NCBI GenBank assembly: GCA_002471575.1
Contig: DKQG01000007.1
Coordinates: 1 to 5,793 of the forward strand
DNA from: Alphaproteobacteria bacterium UBA7314
Lineage (GTDB): Bacteria > Pseudomonadota > Alphaproteobacteria > MPNO01 > UBA830
Reading direction: 5' to 3'
DNA length: 5,793 nt
The position numbers and the translations under genes are program-made. A model generated the notes under the pieces. It saw only the letters and a list, made by a program, of their open reading frames with translations, was not told the DNA's origin and made no database searches. Below are positions 1 to 5,587 of the stretch, piece by piece (position 1 is the stretch's first letter; every line of letters starts with the position of its first letter).

Positions 1-902
1 GGGGCGAATTCGACAAAGTTCGTCGTCTGGCAGATTATGCGATAGCACGTCACTACCCTGAGGTAGTCGATGCGGCAAATCCGTTTCTGGCGTTTTTCAA
101 ATCCGTCGCGCAGGCGCAACTTTCGCTCGTCGCACACTGGATGAGTATTGGTTTCATTCATGGAGTTATGAACACCGACAACACTTCTATTTCAGGGCAA
201 ACAATCGACTACGGACCATGCGCATTCATGGATACCTTCAGTCCGGCGACAGTATTCAGTTCTATCGATACTGAAGGACGCTATGCATACGGTAACCAAC
301 CCTCGATTCTCATCTGGAACCTATGCCGACTGGCAGAAACGCTTTTGCCGCTCATTGATGACGAGAAAGACGCGGCGGTTGAGCTTGTCACTGAAGAGGT
401 CCACGACTTTGAGAGAGAGTTTAAAAACATTTGGTTGAACCTAATGCGCCGCAAGATTGGCCTTAACACCGAAGAAGAGGGTGACTTTGAGCTAATTCAG
501 ACGCTCTTAAATGCCATGCAAGAGGGTGAGGCGGATTTTACCCTCACCTTTAGGCGGCTATCGCAGGCAATGCTCGGAGATCGAGCCAGCATCGGAGTTT
601 TATTCAGTAACCCCGCGGCATATGATTTATGGGAGGCTAAATGGATGTCTCGGTTACAGAATGAGAGGATTGAGCCGGGAAGGCGTGTGGCAATGATGGA
701 TAAAGTTAACCCGATATATATTCCGCGTAACCACAGGGTGGAGGAAGCTCTTTCAATTGCAGTGGAAGAAGGCGACTTAACGGAGTTTAAAAATCTCCTG
801 TCGATCGTCTCGGAACCGTTTAACGAAATCGCGGGACGAGAAAAATATGCAGGTCCGGCCCCAAAAACGAACGTTCCGTACCGTACTTTTTGTGGCACCT
901 AG
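1..902 (+). CDS. selO: Protein adenylyltransferase SelO, C-terminal part (5' end outside window)
   Basis: SelO (YdiU/UPF0061) is a pseudokinase-fold enzyme that transfers AMP from ATP to Ser, Thr or Tyr of target proteins and is linked to redox stress. The frame is open from base 3 without a stop, so 299 residues of a protein that is usually about 480-500 long are visible; the nucleotide-binding N-lobe lies outside. The fragment begins GEFDKVRRLADYAI, a typical SelO stretch. The signature HGVMNTDN (fragment residues about 53-60) contains the proposed catalytic Asp59 and metal ligand Asn60. The second metal ligand, Asp69, is in IDYGP, at the same spacing as in Pseudomonas syringae SelO (D252, N253, D262). 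The protein ends in FCGT, which places a Cys at the third-last position, where E. coli has its redox Cys and animals have selenocysteine. The fragment appears intact. The SMR-like gene follows 62 bp downstream of the stop on the same strand. Confidence 0.95.
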   Translation, partial: GEFDKVRRLADYAIARHYPEVVDAANPFLAFFKSVAQAQLSLVAHWMSIGFIHGVMNTDNTSISGQTIDYGPCAFMDTFSPATVFSSIDTEGRYAYGNQPSILIWNLCRLAETLLPLIDDEKDAAVELVTEEVHDFEREFKNIWLNLMRRKIGLNTEEEGDFELIQTLLNAMQEGEADFTLTFRRLSQAMLGDRASIGVLFSNPAAYDLWEAKWMSRLQNERIEPGRRVAMMDKVNPIYIPRNHRVEEALSIAVEEGDLTEFKNLLSIVSEPFNEIAGREKYAGPAPKTNVPYRTFCGT

Positions 903-951
903 CTTTCTTTCGGGTCTGTCATGCCGTTGAATGCTCAATGCGGGCATTTAA

Positions 952-957
952 AAGGGG
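952..957 (+). promoter_or_regulatory. Ribosome binding site for the SMR-like gene; decides a TTG start
   Basis: AAGGGG ends 7 bases before TTG at 965, an ideal Shine-Dalgarno spacing. The in-frame ATGs further upstream (890, inside selO, and 938) have no comparable site, and would add a charged, non-homologous N-terminal extension ahead of the first membrane helix. Confidence 0.65.
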
Positions 958-964
958 TCGAACG

Positions 965-1327
965 TTGGAAACAAAATTAGTTTATGCGGCGCTGCTGCTC
1001 GCAGTCGCAGCGAACGCCGTCGGACAGATATTGTTCAAACTTTCTGCAGACCGTATCCGAGAAGGTTCCGACGGGATTCTGACTGCCTATTTCACTTCGC
1101 CTTATATATGGTTCGCGGTCGCGTTCTATTTCGGGGCGTCGGTCGTCTGGGTCTGGGTCCTGCAATGGCTGCCGATCAGCACCGCCTATCCCGTGATGTC
1201 GTTGGTGTTCGTACTTGTACCGCTTGCCGGGATTTTTCTTTTTCAGGAAACGCAGGATCTGCGTTTCTTCTTAGGTGTCGCAATGATTGTCGCCGGGATT
1301 TTAATTGTCACCGTTCGCGCCCCGTGA
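965..1327 (+). CDS. SMR/EamA-like four-helix membrane protein, possible lipid-linked sugar flippase (ArnE/ArnF-like)
   Basis: This is a 120-residue inner-membrane protein with four hydrophobic helices at about residues 5-25, 47-69, 74-94 and 100-118, the size and topology of the small multidrug resistance/DMT superfamily. Members work as dimers and either export cationic drugs or, as ArnE/ArnF, move undecaprenyl-phosphate-linked aminoarabinose across the membrane. In helix 1 the pattern N17-A-V-G20-Q21-I-L-F-K25 aligns with EmrE E14-V-I-G17-T-T-L-M-K22. The essential drug/proton Glu of EmrE is therefore Asn here, while the GQ pair resembles ArnE (VAGQLCQK). Helix 3 carries the family-like PISTAYPV stretch. 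This points away from drug export and towards a flippase, which fits the nearby polyprenyl-phosphate glycosyltransferase gene. The TTG start is chosen on its ribosome binding site; ATG at 938 would give 129 residues and ATG at 890 145. The last 27 bases overlap the convergent gene. Family assignment is fairly secure; substrate is inferred. Confidence 0.8.
   Translation: METKLVYAALLLAVAANAVGQILFKLSADRIREGSDGILTAYFTSPYIWFAVAFYFGASVVWVWVLQWLPISTAYPVMSLVFVLVPLAGIFLFQETQDLRFFLGVAMIVAGILIVTVRAP
1247..1267. repeat. Perfect 9-bp hairpin inside the convergent gene end
   Basis: GAAACGCAG at 1247-1255 and its exact reverse complement CTGCGTTTC at 1259-1267 are separated by the 3-base loop GAT. The stem can extend by one G-U and one A-U pair (1246/1268, 1245/1269). 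It lies within the coding sequence of the SMR-like gene (residues near QETQDLRFF) and 33 bases beyond the stop of the minus-strand membrane protein gene. In the minus direction it is followed by an A-rich, not U-rich, stretch, so it is not a standard intrinsic terminator. It could still act as a 3'-end stabilising structure for the minus-strand mRNA. The structure is seen; the role is inferred. Confidence 0.5.
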
Positions 1328-2578
1328 ACGCCAACCATAGCAGTGGCGCAGGCAGTATATCGCCAGTTCGGAAAACCTCGCTGCCGGGACGATGGCGATG
1401 ATCGCGAGTGGAAGAAGCTGTCGTCCCATCTCCGCAGGGTAGGCGACAAAAAACAAGCCTAGGGCCACAGTCAACAGCAGCCCGACCACCAGTCCGGCGC
1501 CGTTAACAGCGACGGCGAGTGCCGCTTGGCGCTGTGTCCCATCGACCAGCGGCCGACGCCACGCAGTAACGATGCCAATCGCCATGCCACCCAGAATGGG
1601 AAAAATGGTCATGGAGACGACGTTTGCAGTGATCGTCCGAATCCAATCGAAATTGTTTTGAACCATTCCCCGATAGGTATCAGACAGGAAACCGGTCGAG
1701 GCCCGCGGTCTGACGGCTTCTGGGTCGGTATTTCCTGCGAATAGATAAAACATCGCGGACAGTAAAACCGCAGTGGCAACAGCGCCCGCGGATGCGGTAA
1801 GCGCATCGGCCAAGGGCCGCCGAAGTGAGCGAAGTGACGTCGGTCGGGGTTGCGCGTTCAACGATGCGAAAAACACCGCAAAAGCGAACACGACCCCCAA
1901 ATTTTCCATCGTTGCCTGTGCAAAGGCGGCAAACACAAACAGTACCACTCTGGAACGGGGTCCGGGACGGGCAAGATATAACAGTGCGAGCAAGGTTACG
2001 CTGATAGCCCCGAAGTCGTAGTGACGAGCCTCTTGAGAAAACAGATAGTAGGAACGCGGCCAATCGACAAACAGGGTGGCAAAATCGAAGAACACGTTTA
2101 TCAGAACCGGATGCCAACCGATGAGAACGGAAAACACGACGAACAGGAACAACAGTCTTTCAACCAAACCGTCGAATATGCGGCGGCAGGTAACAAATAC
2201 CGGAAAGAGAAGAACGAGAACCAATGAGATATAGGCGATGACGGGAACAATGAGGTTCTGAACCGTTTCCGCCGGCAGATCTTTCGTATTCCAGGGAGAG
2301 CCCCTAAAAAATGCGCTGGACGACACATCCCAGTAAAACAGCCCGGCTATGCCGCCAAATATCCCCTCGAGGCCCTGACCCATCAAGGCGGTGACGCTCC
2401 GAAGACAGGGTCTACCTGCGCCGATACAGACATTAAGCCAATGGGTATAATCGGGAACGAAAGCATCGTCGTGACCAAAGAGAAAGGTTCCGACCTGACT
2501 ACGAAACGCGATAGTGAACAGGAGGAGCGCAACGAACCACACGACCAAAGCACGTTCCGAACCGGCAGACTGACGCAT
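1301..2578 (-). CDS. Polytopic membrane protein of unknown family, possible GT-C-type glycosyltransferase
   Basis: I do not recognise this 425-residue protein by sequence. It has about nine or ten hydrophobic segments, roughly residues 10-27, 70-83, 109-130, 141-160, 187-203, 208-224, 226-240, 258-281, 316-339, 350-379 and 386-407, so it is an integral inner-membrane protein. The first loop after helix 1 carries FGHDDAFVPDY (Asp37-Asp38), placed where GT-C glycosyltransferases such as ArnT keep their acidic metal or catalytic pair. A second loop has DWPRSYYLFSQEARHYDFG (about 172-190), rich in aromatic and charged residues, as expected for a substrate pocket. It diverges from a glycosyltransferase operon and converges on an SMR-like flippase gene, which supports a role as the periplasmic sugar transferase of a lipid-carrier pathway. 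This is an inference; a transporter or polymerase is also possible. ATG at 2578 is preferred over ATG at 2611 because GAGGGG lies 7 bases upstream and no such site precedes 2611. Confidence 0.8.
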   Translation of the reverse strand: MRQSAGSERALVVWFVALLLFTIAFRSQVGTFLFGHDDAFVPDYTHWLNVCIGAGRPCLRSVTALMGQGLEGIFGGIAGLFYWDVSSSAFFRGSPWNTKDLPAETVQNLIVPVIAYISLVLVLLFPVFVTCRRIFDGLVERLLFLFVVFSVLIGWHPVLINVFFDFATLFVDWPRSYYLFSQEARHYDFGAISVTLLALLYLARPGPRSRVVLFVFAAFAQATMENLGVVFAFAVFFASLNAQPRPTSLRSLRRPLADALTASAGAVATAVLLSAMFYLFAGNTDPEAVRPRASTGFLSDTYRGMVQNNFDWIRTITANVVSMTIFPILGGMAIGIVTAWRRPLVDGTQRQAALAVAVNGAGLVVGLLLTVALGLFFVAYPAEMGRQLLPLAIIAIVPAARFSELAIYCLRHCYGWRSRGANGDN

Positions 2579-2585
2579 GTTGTTT

Positions 2586-2591
2586 CCCCTC
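2586..2591 (-). promoter_or_regulatory. Ribosome binding site of the minus-strand membrane protein gene; decides its start
   Basis: On the minus strand GAGGGG is followed by AAACAAC and then ATG at 2578, giving 7-base spacing. The upstream in-frame ATG at 2611 is preceded by a pyrimidine-rich CCTTCCTCT and has no Shine-Dalgarno sequence, so the shorter 425-residue product is favoured. Confidence 0.7.
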
Positions 2592-2606
2592 GTTCGGGTC
2601 AGATGT

Positions 2607-2635
2607 ACCATAGAGGAAGGCTTGTCACCTGACTA
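2607..2635 (-). promoter_or_regulatory. Candidate sigma-70-type promoter for the minus-strand membrane protein gene
   Basis: Read on the minus strand, TAGTCA (2635-2630, four of six consensus bases) is separated by 17 bases from TATGGT (2612-2607, four of six). Transcription would then start near 2600, between the two possible ATG codons, in keeping with translation from 2578. The match is modest, and alphaproteobacterial promoters often deviate from the consensus, so this is a candidate only. Confidence 0.3.
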
Positions 2636-2646
2636 TCGCCTGACAA
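2622..2646. promoter_or_regulatory. Inverted repeat TTGTCA-N13-TGACAA in the divergent intergenic region, possible operator
   Basis: TTGTCA at 2622-2627 and TGACAA at 2641-2646 form an exact dyad with 6-base arms. CCTGAC also occurs as a direct repeat at 2628-2633 and 2639-2644, 11 bp apart, about one helical turn. The element overlaps the candidate -35 region of the minus-strand gene. It could bind a dimeric regulator controlling one or both divergent units, but no regulator gene is visible in the window. Confidence 0.35.
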
Positions 2647-2648
2647 AG

Positions 2649-2694
2649 TTGCCAAAGCCTGATTACTGGTATGGCAAATGGCAAAATGCTTTGG
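2649..2694. repeat. Nested inverted and direct repeats upstream of the glycosyltransferase operon
   Basis: CCAAAGC (2652-2658) is matched by GCTTTGG (2688-2694), and TTGCCA (2649-2654) by TGGCAA (2672-2677). TGGCAAA is directly repeated at 2672-2678 and 2679-2685. With wobble, the outer pair can extend to about nine base pairs around a 29-base loop. The element lies 53 bases before the TTG start of the GT2 gene and may be an operator or a 5' leader structure. No convincing -35/-10 pair for the plus-strand operon was found; TTGGTA (2691-2696) with GATTAA (2715-2720) is the best weak candidate. Confidence 0.35.
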
Positions 2695-2746
2695 TACGAC
2701 TAGAGCATTGGGCAGATTAAAACCCGGTGCATGAGAGTCCTGTGTC

Positions 2747-3730
2747 TTGAATAGAAAAAAACCCGAAGATACGCGTTCTCCAGCCACCGTCTCGGTCGTC
2801 GCGACGGCATTCAACGAACAGGAAAATCTTGAGGCGCTGTGCGATGAAATCCGCAGGGCGCTGGCAGAAGAATATCGGGAATTAGAGATACTGATCGTTG
2901 ACAACGGCAGTACCGACCAGTCGCTTAATACGTTGAAAATGCTCCGCAGTCAGGACGATCGGATCGGGTTCGTCTCTCTATCCCGGAATTTCGGGCACCA
3001 AGGCGGCCTGATCGCCGGTCTGGAACATTGCAGCGGTGATGTAATTGTTACTATGGATGCGGACCTCCAGCACCCGCCGGAGGTGATTCCCCAATTGCTG
3101 GACCACTGGAAAAATGGCATCGATGTGGTGGGGACAATCCGCGCGCAAAACCCCGATACCCCGCGATTGCGCCGTCTCCTAAATCTGATGTTTTATGCGA
3201 TGATACGCCGCATGATGGGAACACTGTCTCCAGCCAGCCACTCTGATTTCCGGCTGATGGATCGCCGGGCACTCGACGTGCTTCTGGCGCTACCGGAAAA
3301 GGACAAATTTCTTCGCGGGCTGACCAGCTGGATCGGTTTTCCGCAGACAACGGTTTCCTATGCCCCGCGCGAACGGTCGGCGGGAAAATCTAAACTCGCC
3401 TTCAAGCATCTGGTCGCATTCACCCTCAACGGCATCACAGCATTTAGCATCCTGCCACTGCGGCTGTTTACGGCGTTCGGTCTTGTAGTGGCAACGGGCG
3501 CTGTGTTTTACAGTCTGTTTATTCTTGGCTGCGCTCTGGCATATGGTACCGGTTCGCTACCGCCAGGCTGGGCGACGCTTGCCGTCGCCGTTTCGTTTCT
3601 CGGCGGTGTTCAACTCATCGGTATTGGAATTTTGGGCGAATATCTCGGTCGGACACTCGGCGAAGTGCGGTCCCGCCCGGCCTATATCGTTAGCGAAGCC
3701 TCCACGGGGCGCGAGAAATCGTCACCATGA
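2747..3730 (+). CDS. GT2 polyprenyl-phosphate glycosyltransferase (GtrB/ArnC/DPM1-like)
   Basis: This 327-residue enzyme should move a sugar from a nucleotide donor to undecaprenyl phosphate on the cytoplasmic face of the inner membrane. The GT2 catalytic domain (about 14-225) shows VSVVATAFNEQENL, ILIVDNGSTD (50-57), LSRNFGHQGGLIAGL, the metal-binding DAD at 104-106 followed by LQHPPE, SDFRLMD (166-172) and the RxRSAGKSK stretch (208-216), all in the order seen in GtrB and ArnC. Two membrane helices follow at about 238-264 and 275-298, then the family-typical GEYLGRTLGEVRSRPAYIV. Length matches the family. The usual VDDGS is VDNGS here, a variation also seen in other GT2 enzymes. TTG at 2747 is the only sensible start: an in-frame stop lies at 2732-2734, the next Met is at residue 64 inside the domain, and a weak GAGAG precedes it by 9 bases. 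It is first in a three-gene operon. The sugar cannot be read from the sequence. Confidence 0.93.
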   Translation: MNRKKPEDTRSPATVSVVATAFNEQENLEALCDEIRRALAEEYRELEILIVDNGSTDQSLNTLKMLRSQDDRIGFVSLSRNFGHQGGLIAGLEHCSGDVIVTMDADLQHPPEVIPQLLDHWKNGIDVVGTIRAQNPDTPRLRRLLNLMFYAMIRRMMGTLSPASHSDFRLMDRRALDVLLALPEKDKFLRGLTSWIGFPQTTVSYAPRERSAGKSKLAFKHLVAFTLNGITAFSILPLRLFTAFGLVVATGAVFYSLFILGCALAYGTGSLPPGWATLAVAVSFLGGVQLIGIGILGEYLGRTLGEVRSRPAYIVSEASTGREKSSP

Positions 3731-4470
3731 AGACGGAAATGGGCGATTTGCCCCTTGTTGTGCTTTGCGGCGGAAGAGGAACCCGCTTGCGCCCAGCCAC
3801 GGACGACATCCCGAAGGCGCTAGTGCCAGTCAATGGACAGCCAATTATCGACTACATCGTGAAATTTTTTGCCCTCAGGGGGGTGCGGGACTGGTATATC
3901 TGTCTTGGTTACCGGGGTGAACAGGTCCGGGCCCACCTCGAATCCCAGCGAGACGCGATCAACGCGCACTATTCGGACAGCGGCGAAGAGGCGGGGATCC
4001 TCGAGAGGATTCATGCGTTGCGTGCCGAGTTGCCGGACCGGTTCGTCGTCGCCTATTGCGACACTTTCATAGATATCGACCTTGATCGGCTAAATGAATA
4101 TCACATCGCACAAGACGCTGGTGCGACACTGGTGACGGCACCGATCCAGAGCCCTTTCGGCGTTGTCCAGCGCAACGAAGGCGGTATGGCATCCTCGTTC
4201 GTCGAAAAGCCTATTCAGGACTATTTCATCGGTTATTTCATGATGGAACGCCGACTTTTGGAGAGCCTGCCGGAAGAGTTAGTTACCCGGCCCGATGGCG
4301 CGGGCATCGTTGAGCTGTTCCAGAGCCTTGTCGACAAACGGCAATTGGCTGCCTATTCCCACACGGGGCTGAACATCACCTTCAACACGGATTCCGAGCG
4401 CCTCCGGGCGGAACGAGAGCTCGATGCGTTTTTCACATTGCGAGAGAATAGAGACGCTCGCGGGGAGTAA
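3727..4470 (+). CDS. Sugar-1-phosphate nucleotidyltransferase
   Basis: This 247-residue cytoplasmic enzyme joins a sugar 1-phosphate with an NTP to make an NDP-sugar and pyrophosphate. The NTP-transferase fold is clear: VVLCGGRGTRLRP (11-23) is the nucleotide-binding loop, with Lys30 in IPKALVPVNGQPI. FVVAYCDTF (106-114) supplies the metal-binding Asp112, FGVVQ lies at 144-148, and FVEKP at 158-162 is the sugar-binding motif. WYICLGYRGEQVRAHL (57-71) resembles glucose-1-phosphate cytidylyltransferase (RfbF), but the C-terminal part differs, so CTP, GTP, UTP and dTTP all remain possible. No left-handed beta-helix acyltransferase or isomerase domain is attached. Its ATG overlaps the stop of the glycosyltransferase gene (ATGA), implying translational coupling; an internal ATG at 3739 is an alternative start. 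It should feed the downstream SDR and the upstream glycosyltransferase. Confidence 0.9.
   Translation: MKTEMGDLPLVVLCGGRGTRLRPATDDIPKALVPVNGQPIIDYIVKFFALRGVRDWYICLGYRGEQVRAHLESQRDAINAHYSDSGEEAGILERIHALRAELPDRFVVAYCDTFIDIDLDRLNEYHIAQDAGATLVTAPIQSPFGVVQRNEGGMASSFVEKPIQDYFIGYFMMERRLLESLPEELVTRPDGAGIVELFQSLVDKRQLAAYSHTGLNITFNTDSERLRAERELDAFFTLRENRDARGE
4462..4467 (+). promoter_or_regulatory. Ribosome binding site of the SDR gene
   Basis: GGGGAG lies 9 bases before ATG at 4477 and inside the last codons of the nucleotidyltransferase gene. It supports this start and a coupled operon; the spacing between stop and start is 6 bases. Confidence 0.6.
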
Positions 4471-4476
4471 CAGGGC

Positions 4477-5472
4477 ATGGCAGGGGACCTAGGCGGTAAA
4501 AAAGTGCTGGTAACCGGAGGCGGTGGGTTCATAGGCTCGCACTTAACGAGGCGGCTTGTAGATCTGGAGGCGGAGGTCGCCGTCCTTACCAAGTACGAAA
4601 GCATCGTGGACAATGTGCGGCTAGCTGCTTTATGGGACGACATTTTGCCGATCGAAGGCGATCTCAGGAACTTGGATTCCCTCCGCAGCCTGGTCGATTT
4701 CGCGCCAGAAGTGATTTTCCATCTCGCCGCTTATAACCATGTCGGTGGCAGCTTCCGGCACTATTCCGAAGCGCTCGAATGCAACGGCAACGGCACCGCC
4801 AACTTGTTGAACGCTTATCAGGACTATGAGCGCTTTGTGTACATCTCGAGTAGCGAGGTATACGGCGCGCAAACGGTTCCCTTCATCGAGACAAAAATAC
4901 CCCAACCGGTGTCTCCTTACGCGATTGGAAAATACACGGGAGAACTGTACTGCAGGATGATGATGGCAGAATTAGGCCAGCCCATTACAGTATTACGGCC
5001 CTTCAATGCCTTTGGCCCCTATCAGAGCACGCGCGCGGTAATTGCCGAGATAATCATGACCTGTCTAAACAACGACCCGGTGCGAGCAACAGAAGGAACA
5101 CAAACGCGCGAATTCAACTTCGTAGGCAATTTAGTCGATGGCATGGTTCTGGGCGCCACGACAGACAGCGCGATTGGCCAAATAATCAATATCGGTGCTG
5201 CTGAAGAGATTGCTATACGGGATCTAATCATCACTATAAAGGAAGCAACCAGTTCTTCGTCTGAACTGCAGTTCGGCTCTTTACCGCCACGACCGACCGA
5301 AATTCCAAGGATGAGATGCGATAATATGCTCGCTCGGGATATTCTCGGCTGGACACCGGAAGTAGATTTCAGTTCGGGGTTAGATAGCACCGTAAAATGG
5401 TTCCGGGCATTTCGAGAGGTATACGGTAATCCCGAATCTCAACTGAACCTACTTTCATCTTCCACACGATGA
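4477..5472 (+). CDS. Extended SDR NAD(P)-dependent sugar-nucleotide dehydratase/epimerase
   Basis: This 331-residue cytoplasmic protein has the Rossmann glycine motif VTGGGGFIG (12-20), a GDL at 61-63, FHLAAYNHVGGS (81-92), SSSEVYG (124-130) and the catalytic YAIGK (Tyr148, Lys152). LRPFNAFGPYQ and TREFNFV are the usual substrate-domain motifs of the extended SDR family. Ser125-Ser126-Glu127 match the Thr-Ser-Glu of GDP-mannose 4,6-dehydratase and UDP-xylose synthase, while GalE-type epimerases lack this Glu. A 4,6-dehydratase or decarboxylase-like reaction through a 4-keto intermediate is therefore favoured over a simple 4-epimerase. The second beta strand ends LTKY with no acidic residue, which leans towards NADP rather than NAD. 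It is the last gene of the operon, after the nucleotidyltransferase, whose product is the likely substrate. No aminotransferase or reductase is present to finish a deoxyamino sugar. The exact substrate is unknown. Confidence 0.9.
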   Translation: MAGDLGGKKVLVTGGGGFIGSHLTRRLVDLEAEVAVLTKYESIVDNVRLAALWDDILPIEGDLRNLDSLRSLVDFAPEVIFHLAAYNHVGGSFRHYSEALECNGNGTANLLNAYQDYERFVYISSSEVYGAQTVPFIETKIPQPVSPYAIGKYTGELYCRMMMAELGQPITVLRPFNAFGPYQSTRAVIAEIIMTCLNNDPVRATEGTQTREFNFVGNLVDGMVLGATTDSAIGQIINIGAAEEIAIRDLIITIKEATSSSSELQFGSLPPRPTEIPRMRCDNMLARDILGWTPEVDFSSGLDSTVKWFRAFREVYGNPESQLNLLSSSTR

Positions 5473-5550
5473 CTGGTACTTGAAAGAGATTGGCATAGGT
5501 TGTCTAGACGCGCTTCCTTCTGTCGTTATGAAACACCGCCGACTATCAAT

Positions 5551-5587
5551 GAGAGCCTTGTAATAACTATACCTCGGGCTTTTTTTC
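5551..5587 (+). terminator. Weak candidate intrinsic terminator after the sugar operon
   Basis: AGCC (5554-5557) can pair with GGCT (5577-5580) around a 19-base loop, with flanking wobble pairs, followed by a run of seven T from 5580. The T-run is good but the stem is short. It overlaps the 3' end of the convergent EF-hand gene, where the T-run encodes its Lys-Lys. It sits about 80-110 bases after the SDR stop, a sensible place for the operon to end. Confidence 0.25.

Noticed and set aside
497..898. Minus-strand open frame of 133 codons opposite selO
   Set aside because: selO is unmistakable on the plus strand here, and the antisense translation shows no recognisable motif.
1821..1837. Direct repeat CGAAGTGA spaced 9 bp apart inside the minus-strand membrane protein gene
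   Set aside because: It is explained by the repeated codons for Ser-Leu-Arg in the protein (SLRSLR).
1680..2117. Minus-strand open frame of 145 codons
   Set aside because: It lies entirely inside the membrane protein gene in another frame. Its translation is rich in Arg, Cys and Ser with no membrane or domain pattern, typical of a shadow frame.
2731..2754. Seven-codon ATG open frame (MRVLCLE) just before and over the GT2 start, as a possible leader peptide
   Set aside because: It overlaps the TTG start and has no clear ribosome binding site or attenuator structure; likely chance.
3525..3920. Plus-strand open frame of 131 codons across the GT2/nucleotidyltransferase junction
   Set aside because: Both real genes are supported by family motifs across this span. 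The alternative product has no recognisable domain and no ribosome binding site was noted.
5488..5504. TTGGCATAGGTTGT resembling a sigma-54 -24/-12 promoter
   Set aside because: The spacing between the GG and TTG elements is too short and no gene starts downstream on the plus strand.
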